A stretch of 64,000 nt of DNA from NCBI RefSeq assembly GCF_900106525.1, contig NZ_FNOG01000002.1, forward strand, positions 124,001 to 188,000, given 5' to 3'. Origin of the DNA: Lysobacter enzymogenes. Its GTDB lineage: Bacteria > Pseudomonadota > Gammaproteobacteria > Xanthomonadales > Xanthomonadaceae. Both the position numbers and the translations under genes were made by a program. Under the pieces are notes generated by a model. It searched no databases. It was not told the DNA's origin and worked only from the letters and a program-made list of their open reading frames with translations. Of the stretch, positions 18,085-26,752 are shown one piece after another; position 1 is the first letter of the stretch, and every line of letters begins with the position of its first letter.

Positions 18085-19809
18085 TCACTTGCCCTGGCGC
18101 TCGTCGATGTAGTCGTCGACGCCGTTCTTGTTGCGGTCCAGGCGCCGTCCGGTCACCTGGTAGTAGGTGCGCGACACCAGCGGGCCGCGCACGTATTCGC
18201 GCCGGGTCGGATCCCAATACGTGGCGTTGTCGTCGACGCTGTTGGCGGTGAAGTACATCGTGGTCGAGGGGAACAAGTCGATCGCGGTGCCCGGCTTGCA
18301 GTCGGCCACGTCGCGGCCGCTGAGGAAGCTGTCGCCCTGCTTGCAGTCGTCGGCGGTGATGACCTGGTAGACGTGGCGCGGCTGCGACACGTTCGCCACC
18401 GGCAGCGAGATCGCCTCGCCGGGACGGCTGGTGCGCTCCTGCACCAAGGTGCGCTCGGTCTTGGCCCAGGGGCTGAACTCCTGGCCGGCGAAATCGGCCA
18501 TGCGCCCGTTGGCGACCATCTGGTCCAGCCCCAGCACCCGCGGCAGCTCGCGCACCTGCAGGTTCTGCAGGCGCAGCGGCACCTGGGCGACGTTGAACAC
18601 GCCCAGGTTGAGATTGCCGATGGTGTCGAGCGTGCCGGCGTCGAACGCATGCAAGCGCGGGTTCAACGCCATCGCCGTGCTCGAGGAATCGCGCAGGGTG
18701 ATGTCCTTGATGACGATCGGGTTGGGCGTGGACAGGTTGAAGTTCACGCCCATGAAGGACGCGCCGATGTGGAACAAGATGCCGCCCGGCGCCTGCCCCG
18801 GCGCGCCCGGCAAGCCGGTGCAGCTGCCGGTGCCCCAGGCCGGATTCGGCGTGCTCCACTTCACCGTGTAGGGATAGTAGGTGCCGCCCTGGAAGGTTTC
18901 GGCCGGGCCGATCGGGCCGATCACGGTCGGGTTGATCCACGGGCTGTTGCAGCCGGCGTAGGCCCAGTCGATCGACGGCGCGGTGCTGGACGGATGCAGC
19001 ACGCGCATCTCCAGGCTGTGCGCGGGATTGGCGTTGGGGTTGACCAGGTCCCAGTTCCACATGGTCTGCAGCGACAGGCCGACGTTGGCGGCGAGGATCG
19101 AGAATTCGGTATCGCTGAAATGGCGGCGGTAACCGGCGCGGTCCTCGGCGGTGAGGCTGCCGCCGGCGGGCATGACGTGGTGCTTGAAGGTGTCCTCGCC
19201 GGGATTGAGCGTGGTGTTGTGGGCCAGGCCGTAGTTGTGGCCGGCTTCGTGCGCGGCGGTGCCGCCGATGGAGTTGGCCCAGCGGTCGAGGGTGGAGCTG
19301 GCGCCGTTGAGCGCGCCGCCGGAGCCGCCGGTCCAGTCCTGGTAGGTCTTGCCCCAGACATAGGAGAAATCGACCGCGGTCGCATCGCCGGTGTCGACCG
19401 CCTGGGCCAGGCCGAACAGGCCGTCGGCGATGTCGGATTTGGTCGTCACCGCGACCGTGTTGCGGCGCGCGAAAGTCGTCGGCGGCAGGGTCGTGGTGTC
19501 GAGCACCTGCACGTTGAACTCGCAGTAATCCAGTTCGACCACGTGCTTGACCGCGGCGCGCAAGGCAGCGGTGGTGCCGGTGTAGCTGGGCAGGTCGGCG
19601 GCCGAGAACGGCGCAGCCGGGTTGGTGACCGAGCCGGGCGTGAAGCCGAACGAGGGATAGGCGATGTTGGCGGTCGGGAACACCAGGTACAGCTTGTTGG
19701 CCTTGTTCGACGGGTTGTACGCCGGACAGGTGGCGGCCAGGGCCGAACCGCTGAGCGAGAGCAACGCAAGCGCGAGCGCGCTGCGCCGCAACGACGGGAT
19801 CTGCTTCAT
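18085..19809 (-). CDS. secreted metzincin-type zinc metalloprotease
   Basis: The product has 574 residues. A signal peptide (cleavage near GSALA, residue 25) precedes a domain with the metzincin zinc motif HEAGHNYGLAH (His187, Glu188, His191, His197) and a likely Met-turn HHVMPAGG (Met213). This arrangement resembles gametolysin/M11 or M12-like families. The remaining 350 residues are beta-rich with several cysteines (for example YAGCNSPW and TGSCTG), and the chain ends in a calcium-loop-like DRNKNGVDDYIDE. It should be exported and degrade protein or cell-wall-associated substrates. No inhibitor or secretion gene lies beside it. Confidence 0.85.
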   Translation of the reverse strand: MKQIPSLRRSALALALLSLSGSALAATCPAYNPSNKANKLYLVFPTANIAYPSFGFTPGSVTNPAAPFSAADLPSYTGTTAALRAAVKHVVELDYCEFNVQVLDTTTLPPTTFARRNTVAVTTKSDIADGLFGLAQAVDTGDATAVDFSYVWGKTYQDWTGGSGGALNGASSTLDRWANSIGGTAAHEAGHNYGLAHNTTLNPGEDTFKHHVMPAGGSLTAEDRAGYRRHFSDTEFSILAANVGLSLQTMWNWDLVNPNANPAHSLEMRVLHPSSTAPSIDWAYAGCNSPWINPTVIGPIGPAETFQGGTYYPYTVKWSTPNPAWGTGSCTGLPGAPGQAPGGILFHIGASFMGVNFNLSTPNPIVIKDITLRDSSSTAMALNPRLHAFDAGTLDTIGNLNLGVFNVAQVPLRLQNLQVRELPRVLGLDQMVANGRMADFAGQEFSPWAKTERTLVQERTSRPGEAISLPVANVSQPRHVYQVITADDCKQGDSFLSGRDVADCKPGTAIDLFPSTTMYFTANSVDDNATYWDPTRREYVRGPLVSRTYYQVTGRRLDRNKNGVDDYIDERQGK

Positions 19810-20150
19810 GACGCTGACTCCATTAGCGCGATGGGGCGTTGGCGGCGTCGTGGACGGCGCGCGCCCCGGCTAGCGGATGCGGCGCGGCGGCGGCCTCGAC
19901 GGAGAAGGCTCGACGCGCCGCGGGTCCGGCGCTCCCCGCCGGACGGCTCCGCGCAGGCGCCGGCCGCCGTCGGTTCTAGACGGCGCGCGGCGCGGGGGAC
20001 AGGGCGAAAGCGGGAACGAATCCGGACGCCGCGGGAAGGATTCGCAGCGCGTGCGGACATGTCCGCATTTGGGTGATGGGCATCGCTGCGCGCGCTTGAA
20101 GCCGGTCAAGCGGCGGGAGATTGGGTGAGCGAGGTTGGGGCGCGGTGGAG

Positions 20151-20216
20151 CGGCGATCAAACGGCGATCAAACGGCGGTTGGACAGCGATTGGACAGCGA
20201 TTGGACAGCGGTTGGA
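20151..20216 (+). repeat. six tandem 11-bp repeats
   Basis: Six consecutive 11-bp units without indels: CGGCGATCAAA twice, then CGGCGGTTGGA, CAGCGATTGGA twice, and CAGCGGTTGGA. The common core is C(G/A)GCG(A/G)T(T/C). An 11-bp period places each unit on the same face of the helix. It may be a variable-number repeat or a protein-binding array about 340 bp upstream of the metzincin start. Confidence 0.9.
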
Positions 20217-20248
20217 CGCTCGTCGCGCAGCGCCCCGCGTCGCTCCCC

Positions 20249-20363
20249 CACCGTCATTCCGGCGAAAGCCGGAATCCATTTTGACTTTGCGCTGTTGCGG
20301 GCGGGCTAAAGCCGCGCAGAAGCAAGATCAAAATGGATTCCGGCTTTCGCCGGAATGACGGTG
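20249..20363. repeat. 36-bp perfect inverted repeat (REP/MITE-like)
   Basis: The arms 20249-20284 and 20328-20363 are perfect reverse complements over 36 bp and are separated by 43 bp. Each arm carries an internal hairpin (TTCCGGCGAAAGCCGGAA). Such paired CATTCCGGCGAAAGCCGG units are a common dispersed intergenic element style in Xanthomonadaceae. Degenerate further copies follow at about 20370-20440. Confidence 0.9.
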
Positions 20364-20482
20364 CTGGGTGGGCTCCGGCTTTCGTCGAGGTGGCGGTGCT
20401 GGATGGATTCCGGCCGCCGCGAATGGATTTTCGCCGCGATGCCGCAACGCCATCGTCGCCGGCGCGCATCGCGCGCGCTCGC

Positions 20483-20674
20483 TCACACGCCGCGCAAGCA
20501 CCACAGCGCGGTCAGCGCCATCGTCACCACGATCCCGCCGACCGCGCGCAAATGCGGATCGGGCAAGGAGCGCAGTTGCTCGGCGGCGCGCTTCCAGCCG
20601 TGCGGGGACACGAACAACACCAGCCCCTCCAACACGGCCACCAGGCACAGGGCCCGCCACAGCTCGCCGGCCAT
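20483..20674 (-). CDS. DUF2065 family small membrane protein
   Basis: The product has 63 residues with two hydrophobic segments (about 5-22 and 43-60) and the conserved central GWKR motif (SPHGWKRAAEQL). DUF2065 proteins are regularly encoded next to hflC, and here it starts 9 bp after the hflC stop on the same strand. The function is unknown. Position suggests a role with the HflKC membrane complex. Confidence 0.85.
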   Translation of the reverse strand: MAGELWRALCLVAVLEGLVLFVSPHGWKRAAEQLRSLPDPHLRAVGGIVVTMALTALWCLRGV

Positions 20675-20683
20675 CGGCCGGCC

Positions 20684-21547
20684 TCAGCGGTCGGACTTGA
20701 GGTATTGCAGGTACGGATCGTCGCGGTCGAGCACGATCACGCTCTGGCCGTCGGCGAAGGCCTTGCGGTAGGAATCCAGGCTGCGCTGGAACGCGAAGAA
20801 CGAGGGGTCCTTCGCCGCCGCCTCGCCGTACAGGCGCGCGGCCTCGGCGTCGCCTTCGCCGCGCAGGCGCTGCGCGTCGCGCTCGGCCTCGGCCAGGATC
20901 ACGGTCTTGTCGCGGTCGGCCGTCGCGCGCACCGCCTGCGACTGCTCGAAGCCTTCCGCGCGCAGCTGGCTGGCCACCTGCAGGCGCTGCGAACGCATCT
21001 GGTTGTAGACCGACTGCAGCACGTTGCTGTCCTGCGGCAGGTCGATGCGCTTGATCCGGATGTCGAGGATCTTCACGCCCAGCGTCGAGGCGCCGCGGTT
21101 GATCGCCTCCAACTGCTTGCCGACCACCGCCTCGCGGTCGCCCTTGACCACGTCGAGCAGCTTGAGCGAGTTGATTTCGTTGCGCAGCGAGTCGCGGATG
21201 ATCGGCGCCAGGCGCTCGGCCGCGACGTCTTCGTTGCCGCCGGTGGCCTGGAAGAAGCGGCGCATGTCCTCGATCCGGCCGAGCGCGAAGAAGTCGACGC
21301 TGACGTCGAGCTTGTCGGCGGTGAGGTAGCGCTCCGGCTCGGCCGGCAGCACCTTGAGGCGGCGGTCGAAGGTGCGCGCGGTTTCGATCAGCGGCCACTT
21401 GAAGCGCAGGCCGGGGCCGACGTCCTCGCGCACCACGGTGCCGAGGCGGAACACGATCGCGCTGTGGCCTTCGTTGACCACGAACACCGAGCCCAGCAGG
21501 GCCAGCAGCAGGGCGACGCCCGCTGCGATCAGGGCAGGAACTCTCAT
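20684..21547 (-). CDS. hflC: HflC, SPFH-domain regulator of FtsH
   Basis: The product has 287 residues. One N-terminal transmembrane helix (about 4-24) is followed by an SPFH/Band 7 domain (NEGHSAIVFRLG onward) and a helical region containing KTVILAEAERDAQRLRGEGDAEAARLYGEAA, the coiled-coil that packs with HflK. HflKC forms a large periplasm-facing cage around the FtsH protease and modulates it. The start overlaps the hflK stop by 4 bp (ATGA), indicating translational coupling. Confidence 0.96.
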   Translation of the reverse strand: MRVPALIAAGVALLLALLGSVFVVNEGHSAIVFRLGTVVREDVGPGLRFKWPLIETARTFDRRLKVLPAEPERYLTADKLDVSVDFFALGRIEDMRRFFQATGGNEDVAAERLAPIIRDSLRNEINSLKLLDVVKGDREAVVGKQLEAINRGASTLGVKILDIRIKRIDLPQDSNVLQSVYNQMRSQRLQVASQLRAEGFEQSQAVRATADRDKTVILAEAERDAQRLRGEGDAEAARLYGEAAAKDPSFFAFQRSLDSYRKAFADGQSVIVLDRDDPYLQYLKSDR

Positions 21548-22665
21548 CGGCTCACCTCATCGCGGGTCTTCGGGCGCGTGGGGCGGCCGACGTAGGGCAC
21601 GGTCGAACCGGACGAGGATTCGGTCGCGGTCACCGAGGGCAGCAGCTCGGGCTGGTTCAGCGGCACGCTGACCGGACCCGGGGTCATCGGCCCGCCGCTG
21701 CGGTCGCCCATCGGCACGTACAGGATCTGCTTGGAGTCGCCGCCGACGATCTTGCGGTTCTGGCTCAGCACTTCCTGCACCGCGTCCAGCCACAGCCGCT
21801 TGCGGGTGGCGTCGGGCGCGCCCTTGTATTGCTCGGCCAACAGGGTGAAGCGCGCCGCGTCACCTTGCGCGCGGGCCACGGTCGAGGTCTTGTAGCCCTC
21901 GGCGGTGGTGCGGATGCGCTGGGCGTCGCCGCGCGCTTCCGGCACGATCTTCTTGGCGTAGGCCTGGGCCTCGTTGATCGCGGTGGACTTGTCGGCGTTG
22001 GCGCGCTGGGCTTCGTCGAAGGCGTCCTTGACGTCGTCCGGCGGGCGCGCGTTGGGCAGGTTGAGCTCGGTCACGGTCAGGCCGGTCTCGTAGTCCTTCA
22101 GCGAGGCCTGCAGGCGCTGGCGCACCTGGGTGGTCAGCACGCTGCGCGAACCGAGCACGGTGTCCAGGTCGGAACGGCCGATCTGCTCGCGCACCGCGCT
22201 CTGCGCGGCCTGCTTGAGCACTTCCTCCGGCTCGCGCGAGCCGAACAGGAACAGGCGCGGCGACTCGATCCGGTACTGGACGTTGATCTCGACGTTGACC
22301 ATGTTGCCGTCGCGGGTCAGGACCGGAACGTTTTCGCTGTAGGCCTTGCTCTGGGTGGCGTTGACCTTCTTCACGCTCTCGATCGGCCACGGCAGCTTGA
22401 AGTGCGGGCCGGGCTGGAGCACGCGCGAGAAGGTGCCGAAGCGCAGGACCACGCCGCGTTCCTGCTCGGTCACCAGCACGAAGCAGTTGAATACCAGCCA
22501 CAGCGCGACCAGCAGGCCGACCCAGCGCAGGATCCCGCCGCCGCCGTTGCCGAACAGGCCGCGCGCGGTATCGAGCAGGGAATCCAGGCCGCGGCCAGGG
22601 GGTTTGCGTTGCCGCGACGGTCGGTTGTCGCCGGAATTGTCACTACCGGGGGTGTTCCAGGCCAT
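21544..22665 (-). CDS. hflK: HflK, SPFH-domain regulator of FtsH
   Basis: The product has 373 residues. The glycine-rich, basic cytoplasmic N-terminus (to about residue 45) precedes a transmembrane helix (LRWVGLLVALWLVFNCF) and an SPFH domain starting at TEQERGVVLRFG. The coiled-coil contains AYAKKIVPEARGDAQRIRTTAEGYK, and a Pro/Ser-rich C-terminal tail follows. The Met at 22665 (MAWNTPGSDN) matches known HflK N-termini; the frame runs 12 codons further upstream. It overlaps hflC by 4 bp. Confidence 0.96.
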   Translation of the reverse strand: MAWNTPGSDNSGDNRPSRQRKPPGRGLDSLLDTARGLFGNGGGGILRWVGLLVALWLVFNCFVLVTEQERGVVLRFGTFSRVLQPGPHFKLPWPIESVKKVNATQSKAYSENVPVLTRDGNMVNVEINVQYRIESPRLFLFGSREPEEVLKQAAQSAVREQIGRSDLDTVLGSRSVLTTQVRQRLQASLKDYETGLTVTELNLPNARPPDDVKDAFDEAQRANADKSTAINEAQAYAKKIVPEARGDAQRIRTTAEGYKTSTVARAQGDAARFTLLAEQYKGAPDATRKRLWLDAVQEVLSQNRKIVGGDSKQILYVPMGDRSGGPMTPGPVSVPLNQPELLPSVTATESSSGSTVPYVGRPTRPKTRDEVSR

Positions 22666-22824
22666 GCCTGCTCCTAAAAAAGTGGACGCCGGGCGGAGCA
22701 TCCTGCCGCTCGGCAGACCTGTTCCGACCGAGCACCGGCCGCGGCGGGCCGGCGCCGGTCCGCGGACGTCGGGACGGCCGCGGCGGCTCGCGCGCGCATT
22801 GCGATGCGCGCGAACCTGTCGATT

Positions 22825-24159
22825 CTAGGTGGGGGTCTCCACCGTCTCAAGCAAGGGCCGCAACGGCTCGCCGTGGGCCTGGGCGAACAGGCGCTGGGCG
22901 TCGGCCACGGCCAGGTCCACTTCGACCCGCCAACCGTGCTCGTCGGCCTGCTCGGAGCGCACCGCGCCGAGCTCGTGCAGGCGCGCGCGCAGGCGCGCGT
23001 CCTGCGGCGCGATCCGCACTGCGCCCTGAACGCGGTGCAACTGCAGCGCCTCGCCCAAGGCTTCGCGCAACAGGTCCAAGCCTTCGCCGCTGCGCGCCGA
23101 CAGCCAGACCCGGTGGCGCTCCTCGCCGGGCCGGTCGACCCGCGCGGCGATGCCGTCGAGGCGGTCGATCTTGTTGAACACCAGCAACTGCGGCAGGTCG
23201 CCGGCGCCGACTTCGGCCAGCACCGCGTCGACCTGGGCGATGCGCTCGTCGCGGTGCGGGTCGGCGGCGTCGATGACGTGCAGCAGCAGGTCGGCCTCGC
23301 GCGCTTCCGACAGGGTCGAGCGGAACGCGGCGACCAAGTCGTGCGGCAGATCCCTGACGAACCCGACCGTATCGGCCAGGACCACGCCGCCACCGCCCGC
23401 GTCGCTGCCGCGCCCCGGCTCCGAGCCGGGCGCGAGGCTGATCTTGCGCACGGTCGGATCGAGCGTGGCGAACAGTTGGTCGGCGGCGTAGGCGTCGGCG
23501 CCGGTCAGCGCATTGAACAAGGTGGATTTGCCGGCGTTGGTGTAGCCCACCAGCGCCACCCGCGGCAGTTCGCTGCGCAGGCGCGCGCGGCGCATCTGGT
23601 TGCGCTGCACCTCGACCTTGTCCAGGCGCTTTTGCAATTGCTCCAGGCGCTTTTGCAGCAGGCGGCGGTCGGTTTCCAGCTGGGTTTCGCCGGGGCCGCG
23701 CAAACCGATGGAGCCGCCGCGCTGGCGCTCCAGGTGGGTCCAGCCGCGCACCAGCCGGGTCGACATGTGCTTGAGCTGGGCCAGCTCGACCTGCAGCTTG
23801 CCCTCGGCGCTGCGCGCGCGCTGGGAAAAGATGTCCAGGATCAGGCCGGTGCGGTCGACCACGCGGCGCTCGAGGAAGCGCTCGAGGTTGCGCTCCTGGC
23901 CGGGGCTGAGCGGATGGTTGACCAGGATCAGGTCGGCGCCGCTGGCCTCGGCCGCGGCCTTGACCTCGTCGAGCTTGCCGCTGCCGATCAGGGTGGCTGC
24001 ATTGGGTCGGTCGATCCGCGCGGTCAGCACCGCGGCCACGGACGCGCCGGCCGAGCGCGCCAGATCGGCGAACTCTTCCAGCAGGTCCTCCTCCGGCGCG
24101 CCGCCGGAGTGAGGCTGGATCAACAGGGCGTGTTCGCCCTTCTTGGAACGTTCGAACAT
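22825..24159 (-). CDS. hflX: HflX ribosome-associated GTPase
   Basis: The product has 444 residues. The N-terminal HflX domain (with the PGQERNLERFLERRVVDRTGLILDIF segment) binds ribosomes. The GTPase domain has G1 GYTNAGKSTLFN, G3 DTVGF and G4 NKID. HflX splits stalled or stress-damaged 70S ribosomes. It lies between hfq and hflK as in many gammaproteobacteria. A Gly-rich insert (GSDAGGGGVV) just before the G3 motif lengthens the loop there. Confidence 0.96.
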   Translation of the reverse strand: MFERSKKGEHALLIQPHSGGAPEEDLLEEFADLARSAGASVAAVLTARIDRPNAATLIGSGKLDEVKAAAEASGADLILVNHPLSPGQERNLERFLERRVVDRTGLILDIFSQRARSAEGKLQVELAQLKHMSTRLVRGWTHLERQRGGSIGLRGPGETQLETDRRLLQKRLEQLQKRLDKVEVQRNQMRRARLRSELPRVALVGYTNAGKSTLFNALTGADAYAADQLFATLDPTVRKISLAPGSEPGRGSDAGGGGVVLADTVGFVRDLPHDLVAAFRSTLSEAREADLLLHVIDAADPHRDERIAQVDAVLAEVGAGDLPQLLVFNKIDRLDGIAARVDRPGEERHRVWLSARSGEGLDLLREALGEALQLHRVQGAVRIAPQDARLRARLHELGAVRSEQADEHGWRVEVDLAVADAQRLFAQAHGEPLRPLLETVETPT

Positions 24160-24255
24160 CGATAGGAAGAGAACTGGCGGGCCGAACCCGGGGTCGAACC
24201 CTGGCAGATGGAGGCGCCGCGCCGGTTTCTCAATTCTCCCGACCGGATCGGACGC

Positions 24256-24528
24256 TTATTCGTTCTCGTCGCTGCCGTCGCTGCCATCGGCGGACTGGAC
24301 GTAGCCGCCGCCCGGGCCGACGCGGACGTTGCGCGCGGGAACCACGGTGGAGATGGCGTGCTTGTAGACCATCTGGCTGACGGTGTTGCGCAACAGCACC
24401 ACGAATTGGTCGAAAGATTCGATCGTGCCCTGCAGCTTGATGCCGTTGACCAGGTAGACCGAGACCGGCACACGTTCGCGACGCAGCGCATTCAGGAAAG
24501 GATCCTGCAGGGATTGCCCCTTAGACAT
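24256..24528 (-). CDS. hfq: Hfq RNA chaperone
   Basis: The product has 90 residues. Both Sm motifs are intact: [33 protein letters not shown] and the C-terminal [12 protein letters not shown]. The proximal-face QDPFLN, rim arginines (NALRRER) and distal-face residues are present. A short acidic Gly/Ser/Asp tail follows. It forms a hexameric ring that pairs small RNAs with mRNAs. It lies between miaA and hflX, the standard neighbourhood. Confidence 0.98.
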   Translation of the reverse strand: MSKGQSLQDPFLNALRRERVPVSVYLVNGIKLQGTIESFDQFVVLLRNTVSQMVYKHAISTVVPARNVRVGPGGGYVQSADGSDGSDENE

Positions 24529-24729
24529 CTTCTAATTCCCCAGCATGTTCTAGTTATTAGGACGGCGCGCCTCGCCGGCGGGAACCGGGCGGTTGGCCCC
24601 GGAGCCCGGTGACGGACGCTTCCGTATCGCCGGCTGTTGTCCCCACAGGGGCGACTGCCCGATGTTAACGCAAGTGCAAGCAAACATTGCGACCCGGTTC
24701 CGGGTTTGTGCGCGCGATGGTAGGCCGCG

Positions 24730-25719
24730 CTAGGCGCTCTGCGGGCGCGTGCGCAGGCGCCCGGCGGCGAACAGCCTCAAGGCGTGCCCGAGTTCGGCCG
24801 CGTCGCGCAAAGGATCGAACCAGCGCGCGTCAAGTTCGCCGCGCAGCCAGGTCAGCTGGCGCTTGGCCAGCTGGCGGGTGGCGTAGATGCCGCGGTCGCG
24901 CAGCTCGGCGGCGGAGTACGCGCCGTCCAGATGTTCCCAGGCCTGGCGGTAACCGACCGCGCGGATCGCCGGCAGCTCCAGCGGCGCCGGATGCGTCGCC
25001 AGGCCCGGCAGCGCGCGCAGGGCGCGGACTTCGTCGAGGAAGCCGTCGGCCAGCATTTGCTCGAAGCGGCGCTCGATCCGCGCGTGCAGCACCGCCCGGT
25101 CGGCCGGCGCCAGCACCAGCTTGAGCACCCGGAACGGCAGCCGCGGCCGTCCGGCCGAGGCCCGGCGCCAGTCGCTGATGGTGCGCCCGGACAGGCGCCA
25201 GACCTCGAGCGCGCGCTGGATGCGCTGGGCGTCGGTGGCGTGGATGCGCGCCGCCGCCTCCGGGTCGAGCGCGGCGAGGTCGGCGTGCAGCGCGGCCCAG
25301 CCGCGCTGGCCGGCCTCTTCGCTGAGCGCGGCGCGCACCGCCGGATCGGCCTCGGGCATGTCCGACAGCCCGCGCAGCAGGGCGTGGAAGTACAGGCCTG
25401 TGCCGCCGGCCAGGATCGGGATGCGCCCGCGCGCGGCGATCTGTTCCATCGCCACGCGGGCGTCCGCGGCGAACTCGGCGGCCGAATAGGCCTGCCACGG
25501 CTCGCGCACGTCGATCAGGTGATGCGGCGCCGCCGCCTGTTCGGCCGCGCTGGGCTTGGCCGCGCCGATGTCCAGGCCGCGGTAGACCAGGGCCGAGTCG
25601 ACGCTGACGATCTCCGCGTCCAGGCGCTGCGCCCAATCCAGCGCGAGCGCGGTCTTGCCCGAGGCGGTCGGGCCCATCAGGGCGATGGCGAGCGGGCGCG
25701 GGTCGTGGGAGGCGGTCAT
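24730..25719 (-). CDS. miaA: tRNA dimethylallyltransferase
   Basis: The product has 329 residues. It adds a dimethylallyl group to N6 of A37 in tRNAs reading UNN codons. The P-loop [15 protein letters not shown] is at the N-terminus, followed by [19 protein letters not shown] (substrate binding) and [16 protein letters not shown]. The AVGYRQAW motif near the C-terminus is also intact. It is the first gene of the miaA-hfq-hflX-hflKC set here and is preceded by the DnaA-box repeat region. Confidence 0.97.
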   Translation of the reverse strand: MTASHDPRPLAIALMGPTASGKTALALDWAQRLDAEIVSVDSALVYRGLDIGAAKPSAAEQAAAPHHLIDVREPWQAYSAAEFAADARVAMEQIAARGRIPILAGGTGLYFHALLRGLSDMPEADPAVRAALSEEAGQRGWAALHADLAALDPEAAARIHATDAQRIQRALEVWRLSGRTISDWRRASAGRPRLPFRVLKLVLAPADRAVLHARIERRFEQMLADGFLDEVRALRALPGLATHPAPLELPAIRAVGYRQAWEHLDGAYSAAELRDRGIYATRQLAKRQLTWLRGELDARWFDPLRDAAELGHALRLFAAGRLRTRPQSA

Positions 25720-25921
25720 GCGGGAGCGGCTGAACCGCGCGGCGATAGCGACGCGCAGCCTCGCACAGGCGCGCGGCGCGCGAAAGCCGGCCGGCGGCCG
25801 CGGCGGCGCCCGTCATCGCTGCGCAAACAAGCTGCGGCAAGCCTCCGGCGCGACCGCCCCACCCTGCCCCGGGCCCCGGCGCCGGGCCAATTTGGACATT
25901 TCTTGACCCGCCCGTTGCAGT

Positions 25922-26023
25922 TGTCCACATCCCCTGTGGACAAGCCTGCGGACAGTTTTTCGATTGCGTTCGCGAAGCCTTGCGGCATAAGCATTGCAAG
26001 AGGTTTGGCGAGAAATTGACCAG
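25922..26023 (+). repeat. 102-bp DnaA-box repeat, unit 1 (diverged)
   Basis: With the preceding T, the left box is a perfect TTGTCCACA (25921-25929). The right box TGTGGACAA lies at 25935-25943. The 3' half has diverged: it lacks the T-run and ends GACCAG instead of GTCCAG. It still has a hairpin at the same place (CTTGC 25979-25983 with GCAAG 25996-26000). Confidence 0.75.
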
Positions 26024-26068
26024 TGAATTTCCTTGACTTTGCCGGCGCCATCGGCATCCGCGCGGCAG

Positions 26069-26170
26069 TGTCCACAGCGCCTGTGGACAAGCATGCGGAC
26101 ACCTGTGCGGGAATCGGGTTTCACGCCTTGTACGGCGGGGCCCGGGCGGGATTGGCGGTTTTTTGTCCAG
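26069..26170 (+). repeat. 102-bp DnaA-box repeat, unit 2
   Basis: The left box is GTGTCCACA and the right box TGTGGACAA (26082-26090). The conserved GGAATCGGGTTTCACGCC core follows. A CGCC/GGCG hairpin lies at 26124-26137, and the unit ends in a T6 run and GTCCAG. Confidence 0.88.
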
Positions 26171-26339
26171 GCGTTTGCGGGCGCCCACGGGCGGTGCGGG
26201 CGGGCCGGAATTGCCGCAGGCGGCGTGTTGCGGCGCATCAGGGCGGCTGCGGGGTCCGCACTTGTGCCCTGCCCGACCGCGCTCGCGGCGCGCGGCCAGG
26301 CGCCGATGCCGGCCGCGCGGGCGCGGCGGGCCTCGCCGC

Positions 26340-26441
26340 TATCCACACAGGCTGTGGACAAGCATTGGGACACACGCGCGGGAATCGGGTTTCACGCCTT
26401 ATGCGGCGCGGCTTTGAAGAGATTGGCTGTTTTTTGTCCAG
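26340..26441 (+). repeat. 102-bp DnaA-box repeat, unit 3
   Basis: The left box is CTATCCACA (26339-26347) and the right box TGTGGACAA (26353-26361). The CGCC/GGCG hairpin spans 26395-26408. The unit ends in a T6 run and GTCCAG. It is the closest relative of unit 4, sharing GCATTGGGACACACGC and GCGCGGCTTTGAAGAGATTGG. Confidence 0.9.
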
Positions 26442-26546
26442 CCGCGGTTTGGAGCGCTCGCGCCGCGGCCGGCGCTGCATCGCGCACGCGCGGGCTTGCT
26501 TTTTTCGCGCTTTTCTCGCAGTCGCCGCGCCGACGACTCGCTTGGC

Positions 26547-26648
26547 TATCCACACAGCCTGTGGACAAGCATTGGGACACACGCACGGGAATCGGGTTCC
26601 ACGCCTTATGCGGCGCGGCTTTGAAGAGATTGGCGTTTTTTTGTCCAG
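26547..26648 (+). repeat. 102-bp DnaA-box repeat, unit 4
   Basis: The left box is CTATCCACA and the right box TGTGGACAA (26560-26568). Compared with unit 3 it has GGTTCC in place of GGTTTC, which turns a possible G-T pair of the small GGAA/TTCC hairpin into G-C. The unit ends in a T7 run and GTCCAG. Confidence 0.9.
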
Positions 26649-26752
26649 GCCGGATCGCGAGCGCGCGAAAGCGCATCGTCTCTGCGTCGCGATGCCGCGC
26701 CGGCCGGATTTCTTCAAGTCGTCGCCGGCGCCGCATCATCGCCGCTCGCCGC

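Larger units (their letters stand above)
19810..20482. other. 673-bp intergenic region with repeats
   Basis: The gap between the metzincin start and the DUF2065 stop contains an 11-bp tandem repeat (20151-20216), a long inverted repeat (20249-20363) and degenerate copies of the same GGATTCCGG/GCTTTCG motif up to about 20440. The metzincin promoter should be near 19810-19900. No convincing gene was seen. Confidence 0.55.

Noticed and set aside
24190-24215. A tRNA T-arm-like sequence (GGGTTCGACCCC on the minus strand) between hflX and hfq
   Set aside because: No acceptor stem, D-arm or anticodon stem can be built around it.
25813-26739. Open frames on both strands across the folP-miaA gap, with recurring cysteine-containing peptides
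   Set aside because: The recurring peptides are translations of the DNA repeat in different frames; no ribosome-binding sites or family resemblance were found.
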